A stretch of 48,366 bases of DNA from Clostridia bacterium (GTDB lineage Bacteria; Bacillota; Clostridia; Oscillospirales; UBA644): positions 1-48,366 of the forward strand of contig JAGAOB010000013.1 in NCBI GenBank assembly GCA_017623895.1. The letters are read 5' to 3'. The translations under genes and the position numbers were made by a program. Position 1 is the stretch's first letter. Each line of letters opens with the position of its first letter. Below, one piece after another: positions 15,279 through 23,507 of the stretch. The notes beneath the pieces are model-generated. The model was not told where the DNA came from and searched no databases. It worked only from the letters and a program-made list of their open reading frames with translations.

Positions 15279-18224
15279 CTATTCCGACGGCGTTCCCCCA
15301 TCCGAGGAGGAAGACACGGGAAGATCCGTGGCCTGGGAGGAATCGGAGGTCGCATTGTCCGAAGTCGCGGAATCCGAGGTCTGCGTGTCGGAGGGATTCC
15401 CCACGTCCTCACTTCCCGAAGAATCCGTTCCCGTATCGGTGGGCGTATCGGTGGGAGTATTACTGTCCGAGGTGGGAGGCGTGGTATCGGTGCCTTCGGT
15501 GGGAGGATCGGTGGTTACCGACTGCGGCGCGTAGACGTGAGGAGTTGCAGAGGGCGTATGCACCGTGCACAGGCAGTTGGCAACGTGTCCGTAACGGGAG
15601 GTTGCGGGGACCTCTCCCTCGGGAACCATATTCGTATATACGGGGAGCGTTTCGTGAGAATAAAGAATATTCTGCGCCGTCAAACGGGGACAGATATATC
15701 CCGCATCCCCGATCTTGATCGAGGCAGGGAAGGAACGGTCGATATCCACGTAGGTCTTCAGCGTTGCGGAGGGACAGCCCTCGTGAGCGATTTTGCCCGA
15801 AGCGTCGCAAACGTAAAGCTGATGGTGGACGTTACAGGTTTCGGTGGGTTGCGTACCCTCCTTGAAATAGAAGGTCTCCACGCACGCCCCCTGCTGATCG
15901 GTGGAGCAGTAGGGCCCCGGGAGCTTTCCGCTCTTCCAGCAAACTGCGCTTGCCACGATGCCCGACGGCTGATTGAAGGTGCTCTTGGTAATGCCCTTCA
16001 TTTCGTGGACTTTCGTCATCACCTGATTCCAGATCTTGAAATGGTGGGTGTTTTGCAGCTCGTGAGGCGTATCGTATCCCCACCAGATTCCTGCCAGATA
16101 GTCGGCGGTATACCCCACGAACCAACGATCCTTATACGACGTGGTCGTTCCCGATTTTCCTGCGGTGGCAATGTTCTTCAGCTTTGCCACTCCTGCAATG
16201 GTATCCACGGCAGATTGAAGCATATCGGTCATTAAAAAGGCAGTCTGCTCCGAGAATACGACCTCCCGCTCGATAGGATTTTCCAGCACCGTCTTTCCGT
16301 CGTATCCCACAACCCGACTGTAGGAACGGTAGGCAGTATACATTCCTTCTCCCGCAAACACCGAGTATGCGGCGACCATCTCTCGCAGAGATACTCCGTC
16401 CGTCAGGGCTCCCACGGACAAGGGGGCAAGAGATGCTCCGTCCTCCTCCGTCAGGGTGGTAAAGTGCAAAGAATTTACCATAAAATCGTAAGAGGTTTTG
16501 ATGCCCACCATCTTCAATCCCCACGCGGCGGGGGTATTCAACGAAAGGGCAAGGGCCCGCTTGACCGAGATCAGCCCGCTGTAGGTCTGATCGTAGTTGC
16601 TGGGCCAAAAGGCTTTTTTATCCTTTTCATAGGTGACGGGGATGTCGTCAATGGCAGAGCCCACGGTCATCAGATCGTTTTCAATGGCATAGCCGTACAC
16701 GCTCAAGGGTTTAATCGACGACCCGGGCTGACGCACGGTGTCCACGGCACGGTTCAGGCTCAAGGATTTGGTCTTCTCTCCCCGACCTCCAATCACGCCG
16801 ATAATGTTACCCGATTCGGGATCCATAACCAGCATAGCAACCTGGGGAACTTCCGTTTCTCCCTTATCGTTGACAAATTTATCCTTGGAGGAGCCCGAAT
16901 AGGCAAAATTGTCCTCGTCGGCAAAATATTCTTCCATCATCGTCTGAACGGCAGAATCCACGCAGGCGTAGATCTGAAGCCCGCCGTGATACAGCAGGTT
17001 GGAGGCCTCCGCCTCGGTATACCCTTTTTCGGTCTGCAGGTCACGAAGCACGTCCCGAATAACCATATCGGAGTAATAATTATACAGGAAAATACCCTCT
17101 TCCTCCGATTCGGTCTCCTCCCGCTTGGCGTCCAGGTCCACCAAATTCAGATCCTGCTTGGAGTATTCGTCGTATTCCTCCCGCGTCAGATACCCCTGCT
17201 CATACATAAACCACATCGTGTCGTTGCGGCGGTCCTTGTTGTTTTCGGGGTGCAGATAGGGGTTATAGGAGTTGGGGGATTTCGTGATACAGATGATCGC
17301 CGCGCCCTCGGTTACGGTCAGCTCGCTGACGTCCTTGCCGAAGTAGATTTCGGCGGCGGCGGAAATCCCGTTGGCGCTCTGTCCGAAATAAACGGTATTC
17401 AAATAATATTCCAGAATCTGGTCCTTGTTGTATCGGCGCTCGATATACAGCGCCTGCAGCATTTCCTTGACCTTACGTCCGACGCCGTAATCGTCGTCCC
17501 CCGTCATATTTTTAATTACCTGTTGGGTCAGGGTCGATCCGCCTGCGGCACGGGATCCGCTGCCCGTGATCTTGCTCATCGCGTACTCGATGACCGCCTT
17601 AACGGTTCGGATGGGATCCACCCCCGCGTGGGTATAGAACCGTTGGTCCTCCAACGCCACGGTGGCATCCTTTACGTGTTGGGGAATTTCCGTATCGGAG
17701 ACCCAGACGCGGGTTCCCGATTTGCTTTGGATCTCTTGGTAAATATAATCCTCGCCCGTCACGGGATCGGTGGCGTAAATAAACGAGGAATAGTCCAGAT
17801 CCATAGACGCGAAACGCTCGTCCAGCTCCGTATCGGAGAAGGAATACACCACGGCGGCGGCGATTCCCAACGTGGCAACCCCGATCACACAGCAGATTAA
17901 AAAGACGTGCAGCGCAACCACGCCAAAATTGTGCCAAAAGAGGTTGGACCCCGTACGGCGCTTGGTATAGTGCTCAGGATCGGAAACCCACAAGGGAACC
18001 TGCCCCTCGGGAAATTCAGAGGGGTCGGGCAATCTTCTTTTGCGGCGGACGGGATCGTTTACCTTTCGCATAAAGGAGAGAAAACGCTCCGTTGCGGTTT
18101 CTCCGCTCCCACCCTTTTTCTGTTTGGAATTATGCTCGTTTTCCCGTTCTGCACGGCGACGAGTACGGGACCCGACGACGTCGTCGTCTCTTCCGTTTTT
18201 GGAAGAATCGTCAAACTGACTCAC
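15279..18224 (-). CDS. Class A penicillin-binding protein (bifunctional PBP1A type)
   Basis: A 981-residue peptidoglycan synthase. A charged cytoplasmic N-terminus is followed by one membrane segment (about 100-128), a GT51 glycosyltransferase domain (ALEDQRFYTHAGVD at about 190, GGSTLTQQ, and YLNTVYFGQSANG), and a transpeptidase domain with SSIK (502-505), SLN (561-563) and KSGT (690-693). An extracellular linker with paired cysteines follows. The last 80 or so residues form a Ser/Thr/Asp/Pro-rich low-complexity tail. The start codon is GTG, placed 8 bases after AGGAGG. It has its own promoter at 18283-18311. Confidence 0.93.
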   Translation of the reverse strand: MSQFDDSSKNGRDDDVVGSRTRRRAERENEHNSKQKKGGSGETATERFLSFMRKVNDPVRRKRRLPDPSEFPEGQVPLWVSDPEHYTKRRTGSNLFWHNFGVVALHVFLICCVIGVATLGIAAAVVYSFSDTELDERFASMDLDYSSFIYATDPVTGEDYIYQEIQSKSGTRVWVSDTEIPQHVKDATVALEDQRFYTHAGVDPIRTVKAVIEYAMSKITGSGSRAAGGSTLTQQVIKNMTGDDDYGVGRKVKEMLQALYIERRYNKDQILEYYLNTVYFGQSANGISAAAEIYFGKDVSELTVTEGAAIICITKSPNSYNPYLHPENNKDRRNDTMWFMYEQGYLTREEYDEYSKQDLNLVDLDAKREETESEEEGIFLYNYYSDMVIRDVLRDLQTEKGYTEAEASNLLYHGGLQIYACVDSAVQTMMEEYFADEDNFAYSGSSKDKFVNDKGETEVPQVAMLVMDPESGNIIGVIGGRGEKTKSLSLNRAVDTVRQPGSSIKPLSVYGYAIENDLMTVGSAIDDIPVTYEKDKKAFWPSNYDQTYSGLISVKRALALSLNTPAAWGLKMVGIKTSYDFMVNSLHFTTLTEEDGASLAPLSVGALTDGVSLREMVAAYSVFAGEGMYTAYRSYSRVVGYDGKTVLENPIEREVVFSEQTAFLMTDMLQSAVDTIAGVAKLKNIATAGKSGTTTSYKDRWFVGYTADYLAGIWWGYDTPHELQNTHHFKIWNQVMTKVHEMKGITKSTFNQPSGIVASAVCWKSGKLPGPYCSTDQQGACVETFYFKEGTQPTETCNVHHQLYVCDASGKIAHEGCPSATLKTYVDIDRSFPASIKIGDAGYICPRLTAQNILYSHETLPVYTNMVPEGEVPATSRYGHVANCLCTVHTPSATPHVYAPQSVTTDPPTEGTDTTPPTSDSNTPTDTPTDTGTDSSGSEDVGNPSDTQTSDSATSDNATSDSSQATDLPVSSSSDGGTPSE

Positions 18225-18282
18225 AACAAAAACCTCCTTGCAATTTCGGAGAGATAGGATTGCGTATAGATATACATTATAT

Positions 18283-18311
18283 ATTATACACTATTTTTTT
18301 CGAAATTGCAA
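18283..18311 (-). promoter_or_regulatory. Sigma-A promoter of the class A PBP gene
   Basis: Minus strand: TTGCAA (18306-18311), a 17-base spacer and TATAAT (18283-18288). Confidence 0.75.
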
Positions 18312-18367
18312 GGGGGTTTTTCGATTTCACACATTTTATCCCAATATTGTTACAAACTTTCGCCCCG

Positions 18368-18398
18368 CAAAAAAAAGAAGCCGCCTAAAAAGGCGGCT
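18368..18398 (-). terminator. Intrinsic terminator after the Cys-rich protein gene
   Basis: Minus strand: AGCCGCCT and AGGCGGCT form a stem around a TTTT loop, followed by TCTTTTTTTT. Confidence 0.85.
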
Positions 18399-18431
18399 GT
18401 TTTCCTGTTTTTTTTCTTTCCAACGCGGCTG

Positions 18432-19487
18432 TCAGTTCCCGTTTCGAAGGCATCCGCATCCTTGAATTACTCCCGAAGAAAGAGGACGGGAGGGGGTGGG
18501 CTTGGGAGTAGGCTCGGAGGGGGGATTGCAGCAATCCTGACCCGCATAAAGCTCGAATCCGTCCATCCCGCAAGCACAATCGTTCTTCCCTTCGGAGCCG
18601 TTGACCAGAATCAACGTGTTACGCACCACTTCAGCAAATACCAGCGGAGTAATTCCCAGCGTAGCGATAAGGTTTACCGTAACGCCGTTGCAGGTATCGG
18701 TCTCGTCGGTGACGGTCACGGACATCTGAGGATTGATCACCTGTGCCGTTCCACCGAAGCGGAAGGACAGCACGGGAGCGTTTCCGTACTCGATGCAAGG
18801 GATGTTTGCTTTTGCAATGGCAAAAGAGGTGGTTTGTCCCTCGGGAAGCGCAATGGCTTCGTTGTTGGCGATATATACCTTAAAACGGTACAGCGCACCG
18901 CAAGAGCGGACGACGCCTTCAAAGCCGAAGCGTACGCGGAATTCCAGGGTTCCGATATCCTGCAACAGGATGAACGCTTCCGACGGCAAGCATTGCGCCG
19001 TGCAAACGGGATTGAGAAGCTCCCCGATGATGTTGGAAATGTCCGCGGTATATCTTCCGTTTTCCTGGGTAACGGCAGCGACGGCGGCCCCGTTGACGGT
19101 CACGTTTGCGGGGGTGATCACCGTGGAGGGCGCGCCCGGGGCGGTAGTCTCGTCGACCGAGAAGCAATCCAGCTCAACGTAGGATTTTTGAATCTCGAAT
19201 ACCGCGTCGGCGGAAAGGCCGTTGGCACAGCAACACCCGCATCCCGAGCAGGGGGTCAATTCGTAGTTGCTGACGAAATTGTCCGCTGCTACTGCCGTAT
19301 TCAGAGGATAAAAGATGGAAGATCCCGTGGCTTTATGTGCGGAAAAAATTTTATCCGCGTAAAAGGCAATGGGCTTTTCCTTTCCCCACGCAAGGCGTTC
19401 GGGACAAAAGTCCGCTCCGCAGACGGCAGTATCGGGACAGGACAAAAGAGGGGTCGCCTGGGTGGCATTGCAATTATTGCATTTCAT
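18432..19487 (-). CDS. Cysteine-rich protein of unknown function
   Basis: I do not recognise this 351-residue protein. It starts with a CNNCN segment, has further Cys clusters (CSGCGCCC at about residue 80, CACG near residue 310 and CGC at the C-terminus), and between them beta-rich sequence (ITPANVTVNGAAVAAV and VRFGFEGVVRSCGALYRFKVYI). A Pro/Thr/Ser-rich stretch (SEPTPKPTPSRP) precedes the C-terminus. There is no signal peptide or membrane segment. The composition could suit a spore coat or other crosslinked surface protein, or a metal-binding protein; neither is shown. The start at 19487 has AAAGGACGG upstream, somewhat far; the frame is open to 19550. Confidence 0.6.
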   Translation of the reverse strand: MKCNNCNATQATPLLSCPDTAVCGADFCPERLAWGKEKPIAFYADKIFSAHKATGSSIFYPLNTAVAADNFVSNYELTPCSGCGCCCANGLSADAVFEIQKSYVELDCFSVDETTAPGAPSTVITPANVTVNGAAVAAVTQENGRYTADISNIIGELLNPVCTAQCLPSEAFILLQDIGTLEFRVRFGFEGVVRSCGALYRFKVYIANNEAIALPEGQTTSFAIAKANIPCIEYGNAPVLSFRFGGTAQVINPQMSVTVTDETDTCNGVTVNLIATLGITPLVFAEVVRNTLILVNGSEGKNDCACGMDGFELYAGQDCCNPPSEPTPKPTPSRPLSSGVIQGCGCLRNGN

Positions 19488-19514
19488 AAATGAAAACCGT
19501 CCTTTACGAAGAAT

Positions 19515-19532
19515 TACATATCTTGCGATATG
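19515..19532. repeat. Palindrome in the leader of the Cys-rich protein gene
   Basis: ACATATC and GATATGT form a perfect 7-bp inverted repeat around TTGC, between the predicted promoter (19554-19583) and the ribosome binding site. It could be an operator or a leader hairpin. Confidence 0.4.
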
Positions 19533-19553
19533 TACCGAGGCGGCCCTCACTTT

Positions 19554-19583
19554 ATCTTATGCTCTCCTGTCGAAAAAAGTCAA
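19554..19583 (-). promoter_or_regulatory. Promoter of the Cys-rich protein gene
   Basis: Minus strand: TTGACT (19578-19583), an 18-base spacer and TAAGAT (19554-19559). Confidence 0.55.
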
Positions 19584-19584
19584 C

Positions 19585-19603
19585 TCCCTCCGAGAAACGG
19601 AGG
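19585..19603 (-). terminator. Hairpin after trpS
   Basis: CCCTCCG and CGGAGGG form a 7-bp GC-rich stem just after the trpS stop; no T run follows directly, and the next promoter's -35 begins within a few bases. Probable terminator. Confidence 0.4.
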
Positions 19604-19611
19604 GGTATAAT

Positions 19612-20601
19612 TCAGATTTTCAGGCTCATCGCTTCTTTGATTTTTGCAATCGTTTCGTCTCCGATCCTATTGGCACGGTCGCTTCCCACATTGACGATTT
19701 GCTTTACCTCATCCATATGAGTCTCGTAATAGGCGCGGCGCTCGCGGAAGGGGTCGAGAAGTCCGTTGAGCTTTTCCGCCAAGCGCTTCTTGCAGGCAAC
19801 GCAGCCGATCTGCCCTGCCTTACAGCGCTCGCAAATATCCTCGTATTCTTCCTCGTTGAACACCTTGTGATACTTGCTGACGGCACAGACGTCGGGATGT
19901 CCGGGGTCCTTCGCCCGGATACGGGAGGGGTCGGTCACGGCAAGGCGGATCTTTTCGCTGACCGTCTCGGCAGGATCGGAAAGATAGATGGCGTTGCCCA
20001 AGGATTTCCCCATCTTGCTGTTTCCGTCCAGCCCCATCAGGCGGGTACAGGAGGAAAGCATCGCCTTCGGCTCCTTCAGATCCGTACCGTACAAATCATT
20101 CATACGGCGGACCAGCTTTCGTGCGATCTCAATATGGGGCAGCTGATCCTCTCCCACGGGGACCAATTCCGCGTTGCAGAACGTAATATCCGCGGCCTGA
20201 CTGACGGGATACCCGAGAAATCCGTAGGTCATATCGTTATATCCGTAGTTTGCCGCTTCGGTCTTGATGGTGGGGTTGTGTCGCAGCGTATTAACGCTGA
20301 TCAGCATAGAGTAGAACACCGTCAGCTCCGCAATCGCCTTGATCTGGGATTGCTGAACGAAGGTGACCTTATTGGGATCCAAGCCCACGGACAGATTGTC
20401 AATGGCAACGTCGTAAATGCTCCCGTTGATCAGTGAGGGATTCTCAAAGTGGGTAGTCAGAGCCTGAATGTCCGCCATAAGGATAAAGGTCTCGTAATCG
20501 TCCTGCAGACGGACGCGGTTCTGAAGACTTCCCACATAGTGACCGAGGTGCAATTTGCCCGTCGTGCGGTCTCCTGTAAGAATACGCTTCTGCTGTGCCA
20601 T
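19612..20601 (-). CDS. trpS: Tryptophanyl-tRNA synthetase
   Basis: A 329-residue class I synthetase that charges tRNA-Trp. The HIGH-type motif is HLGH (in TTGKLHLGHYVGSL) and the KMSKS-type motif is KMGKS (in DGNSKMGKSLGNAI). The ATG at 20601 is chosen: GGGAG lies 11 bases upstream, whereas the earlier in-frame ATG is too close to it. The C-terminal region has a Cys pattern (CKAGQIGCVACKK) that resembles a zinc-knuckle and is seen in some Clostridia enzymes. The 40-base leader leaves no room for a T-box. Confidence 0.95.
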   Translation of the reverse strand: MAQQKRILTGDRTTGKLHLGHYVGSLQNRVRLQDDYETFILMADIQALTTHFENPSLINGSIYDVAIDNLSVGLDPNKVTFVQQSQIKAIAELTVFYSMLISVNTLRHNPTIKTEAANYGYNDMTYGFLGYPVSQAADITFCNAELVPVGEDQLPHIEIARKLVRRMNDLYGTDLKEPKAMLSSCTRLMGLDGNSKMGKSLGNAIYLSDPAETVSEKIRLAVTDPSRIRAKDPGHPDVCAVSKYHKVFNEEEYEDICERCKAGQIGCVACKKRLAEKLNGLLDPFRERRAYYETHMDEVKQIVNVGSDRANRIGDETIAKIKEAMSLKI

Positions 20602-20647
20602 ATCTATCATCTCTCCCATCGGATGGTTTGCAAATGTTATAGTACAC

Positions 20648-20676
20648 ATTATAACACACTTTTTTCAAAAAATCAA
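20648..20676 (-). promoter_or_regulatory. Sigma-A promoter of trpS
   Basis: Minus strand: TTGATT (20671-20676), a 17-base spacer and TATAAT (20648-20653). Confidence 0.8.
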
Positions 20677-20805
20677 GTGCTTTTTCAAAATCCCGTTTCT
20701 CCGTGCTTCATAAGGCCCTTTTTGCTTTCCGAAGAACCCCTCTTTTCAAAATCAAAGCTTGTCATTTCGGATTGTTACTTTTTTGAAAACTATTGCTGTT
20801 TTTAC

Positions 20806-20834
20806 TTGCAATCCTATAGGAAATAGTGTACAAT
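20806..20834 (+). promoter_or_regulatory. Promoter of the metallophosphoesterase operon, with a palindromic spacer
   Basis: TTGCAA (20806-20811), a 17-base spacer and TACAAT (20829-20834). The spacer opens with the perfect palindrome TCCTATAGGA (20812-20821), adjoining the -35, a possible operator. Confidence 0.7.
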
Positions 20835-20851
20835 GAAGAAAAAAGATGCCC

Positions 20852-20936
20852 TGCCGAATCAACCCTCATTTTCGGTTCAAACGACCGCTTCCCCGATTCT
20901 TGTTCGCAGAACGGAATCCATCAAAGCGATTCGGCA
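20852..20936 (+). ncRNA. Candidate structured leader RNA with a three-way junction
   Basis: The 5' leader can fold so that TGCCGAATC (20852-20860) pairs perfectly with GATTCGGCA (20928-20936). Inside are a small stem CGGT/ACCG (20873-20887) and a longer arm in which GATTC/GAATC and GTTC/GAAC pair around a GCA loop (20895-20918). The closing stem ends 6 bases before the ribosome binding site AAAGGAG. I recognise no known riboswitch class. Assignment as a regulatory RNA is an inference from pairing. Confidence 0.4.
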
Positions 20937-20956
20937 TTCAGCAAAGGAGCTCCCCT

Positions 20957-21760
20957 ATGAACCACCTGAAAAAGAACACCTACTTTCTGCATTTCGGACT
21001 GAAAAAGCCCGTTCGAATCCTACGGTTGACCGACATTCACATTTCCCTTGCCGACGACGTGGACGGAGACGCGATGAAGGAACACGCCGCCCATCGCAGA
21101 GACGTCTTTTTCAAAGAGGGAGGATGCCCCGAACGGGACCCTGTGGGATATTTGGAAGAGGCGATGGAGTACTCCGAGGAATTTGATTGTACCGTTATTA
21201 CGGGAGATCTTCTGGACTTTGAATCCCACGCAAACCGAGAGACGGCGAAGGAAATTTTGGCAGGAAGGGATTACCTGTTCACTCCCGGAAGCCACGAATT
21301 CTGTCCGAAGATCGGCATTCCTGACACCTTTGCGTACAAAAAAAAGGTCTGGGACGAGGTTCAGGACGTATTCCGAGGCAATATGCTCTTTGAAAGCCGC
21401 ATCGTAGGCGGGGTTAACGTCATCACGATGGATAACAGCTTTTACATCTGGACAAAAGAGCAGTTTGAAATGTTGAAAACCGAAGTTGCACGAGGATATC
21501 CCATCATTCTGTTCTGCCACTGTCCCTTGCACGATTCCGCACTTTCCCACAAAAACCCGGCTAAGAAGCTGATCCCCACGGAGGAAGAAGTCGAGAGCAC
21601 CATTACGGTCAATCGTTATCTTGCAGAGAATCCCCTGATCAAAACCGCTTTTTCGGGACACTATCACGGCAACGGCGGCGAATACCTGTTCGGAGAAAAA
21701 ACGGGGTACTTCTGCGCTCCTCTATTCAAAGGGATCGTCAACGAAATCGTAATCGATTGA
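20957..21760 (+). CDS. Metallophosphoesterase, tandem copy 1
   Basis: A 267-residue calcineurin-like phosphoesterase without signal peptide. The metal-binding blocks appear in order: TDIH (D26, H28), GDLLDF (D84, D87), GSHE (111-114), FCH (H188) and GHYH (H235, H237). The usual GNHE asparagine, a metal and phosphate ligand, is serine here. It is the most divergent of three consecutive paralogues and carries its own middle segment. The start at 20957 has AAAGGAG upstream; the frame is open before it. The substrate is unknown, candidates being a nucleotide or a phosphodiester. Confidence 0.85.
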   Translation: MNHLKKNTYFLHFGLKKPVRILRLTDIHISLADDVDGDAMKEHAAHRRDVFFKEGGCPERDPVGYLEEAMEYSEEFDCTVITGDLLDFESHANRETAKEILAGRDYLFTPGSHEFCPKIGIPDTFAYKKKVWDEVQDVFRGNMLFESRIVGGVNVITMDNSFYIWTKEQFEMLKTEVARGYPIILFCHCPLHDSALSHKNPAKKLIPTEEEVESTITVNRYLAENPLIKTAFSGHYHGNGGEYLFGEKTGYFCAPLFKGIVNEIVID

Positions 21761-21798
21761 TTCTAAATATCCGATAAAATTTCAAAGGAGATCTCTTT

Positions 21799-22596
21799 AT
21801 GAATCATTTGAAAACCGATACCGTAAACCTTCATCTTGGGTTGGAAAAGCCCGTGCGGATCTTGCAGCTGACCGACGTTCATATCTCTCTTGCCGACGAA
21901 CGGGACGTGAAAAAACCGTTGCTGACTACCGTCAAGGAGCCGCTGGAATTCGCCGCAAAGCGCCGAAGCGTCTTTTTCGGTCAAGGGCGGGAGCGGGATC
22001 CGATCGGATATTTTCAAGAGGCAATGGAATATTCCAAGGAATTTGATTGCACCGTCATTACGGGAGACCTGATCGACTTCAACTCTTGGGCAAATTACGA
22101 TTGCGTCAAAGAAATTCTGGCAGGCAAGGATTACCTGTTTACCCCCGGAAGCCACGAATTTTGCCCCAACTACTTCGAGGCAAAGGCAAGACATATGGAC
22201 GCAGTCCAATCCATCTTCCGCGGAAATATCCTCTTTGAAAGCCGCGTAGTGGGCGGAGTCAACGTTGTTGCGATGGACAACAGCTACTATATGTGGACGG
22301 AAGAGCAAATGGAGCTGATGAAGACCGAAATTGCACGGGGACTTCCCATTCTTCTGTTCTGCCACGTTCCCATTCGCGGAGAATATCATCCCCAAGGAGG
22401 CGGGCTGCAATTATCCGAGGATCTTCTGAAGCTGAATATTGAATTCAATCAGCTGCTTCAGGACGAGTCCCTGATCAAGGCCGTGTTCTGCGGGCATATG
22501 CACACCGCTCAGCATTATCTCGGCTCCAGCCCGAAACCCTGCTACATTATGCCCAGCCTGTTTACGGGTGTGGTAGGAGAAATCGTAATCGACTGA
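21799..22596 (+). CDS. Metallophosphoesterase, tandem copy 2
   Basis: A 265-residue paralogue of the preceding gene, closest to copy 3. It has the same blocks: TDVH, GDLIDF, GSHE, FCH and GHMH, with the same Asn-to-Ser change. Compared with copy 3 it lacks about thirteen residues in the segment after RRSVFF. Long stretches of DNA near the 3' end are identical or nearly so to copy 3, which points to a recent duplication or gene conversion. Its own AAAGGAG lies 8 bases before the ATG. The gap to copy 1 is 38 bases. Confidence 0.85.
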   Translation: MNHLKTDTVNLHLGLEKPVRILQLTDVHISLADERDVKKPLLTTVKEPLEFAAKRRSVFFGQGRERDPIGYFQEAMEYSKEFDCTVITGDLIDFNSWANYDCVKEILAGKDYLFTPGSHEFCPNYFEAKARHMDAVQSIFRGNILFESRVVGGVNVVAMDNSYYMWTEEQMELMKTEIARGLPILLFCHVPIRGEYHPQGGGLQLSEDLLKLNIEFNQLLQDESLIKAVFCGHMHTAQHYLGSSPKPCYIMPSLFTGVVGEIVID

Positions 22597-22635
22597 TTTT
22601 CAATCAATGTAAAACTTTTCAAAGGAGACATCACT

Positions 22636-23472
22636 ATGAATCATTTGAGAACGGATACCGTAAACCTTCATCTTGGGTTGAAAAAGCCCGTACGAATCCT
22701 GCAGCTGACCGACGTTCACATCTCCCTTGCGGACGAGCGGGACGTGGAAAAGCCGTTGCTGCCCACCGTCAAAGACCCGCTGGAATTTGCCGCAAAGCGC
22801 AGAGAGATCTTCTTTAAGGAAGCCGCCCAGCGCAGACAGGATGCGTACCAAGAAACCACGGGAAATCAACTGGATCCCATCGGATATCTTCAGGAGGCAA
22901 TGGAATATTCTAAAGAATTCGACTGCACCGTCATTACGGGAGACCTGATCGACTTCAACTCTTGGGCAAACTACGACGTCGCCAGAGAGATCCTGGCAGG
23001 CAAGGATTACCTGTTTACCCCCGGAAGCCACGAGTTTTGTCCCAACTCCTTCGAGACAAAGGCAAAACATATGGACGCCGTCCAATCCGTCTTCCGCGGA
23101 AATATCCTCTTTGAAAGCCGCATCGTAGGAGGAGTCAACGTCGTTGCGATGGACAACGGCTACCATATGTGGACGGAAGAGCAAATGAAGCTGATGAAAA
23201 CCGAAATTGCACGGGGCCTTCCCATTCTTCTGTTCTGCCACGCCCCCATTCGCGGAGAATACCATCCCCAAGGAGGCGGGCTGCAATTATCCGAGGATCT
23301 TCTGAAGCTGAATATTGAATTCAATCAGCTGCTTCAGGATGAGCCCCTGATCAAGGCCGTGTTCTGCGGACATATGCATACGGCAAAACACTATCTCGGA
23401 TCCAGCCCGAAGCCCTGCTACATTATGCCCAGCCTATTTACGGGCGTAGTGGGAGAGATCGTAATCGACTGA
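22636..23472 (+). CDS. Metallophosphoesterase, tandem copy 3
   Basis: A 278-residue paralogue with TDVH, GDLIDF, GSHE, FCH and GHMH. It contains an extra charged segment (AAQRRQDAYQETTGNQ) missing in copy 2. From about 23260 to 23340 the DNA is almost the same as copy 2. It ends 35 bases before the lipoprotein gene, with no terminator in between, so all four genes probably form one operon from the promoter at 20806. Confidence 0.85.
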   Translation: MNHLRTDTVNLHLGLKKPVRILQLTDVHISLADERDVEKPLLPTVKDPLEFAAKRREIFFKEAAQRRQDAYQETTGNQLDPIGYLQEAMEYSKEFDCTVITGDLIDFNSWANYDVAREILAGKDYLFTPGSHEFCPNSFETKAKHMDAVQSVFRGNILFESRIVGGVNVVAMDNGYHMWTEEQMKLMKTEIARGLPILLFCHAPIRGEYHPQGGGLQLSEDLLKLNIEFNQLLQDEPLIKAVFCGHMHTAKHYLGSSPKPCYIMPSLFTGVVGEIVID

Positions 23473-23507
23473 TTTTACGATTCAACAAAAAAGCAAGAGG
23501 TACTTTT

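Larger units (their letters stand above)
20602..20956. other. Divergent intergenic region (355 bp)
   Basis: Contains the trpS promoter, an AT-rich middle section with no supported gene, the phosphoesterase promoter and a structured leader. Open frames crossing it on the plus strand have no ribosome binding site or family resemblance. Confidence 0.6.
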
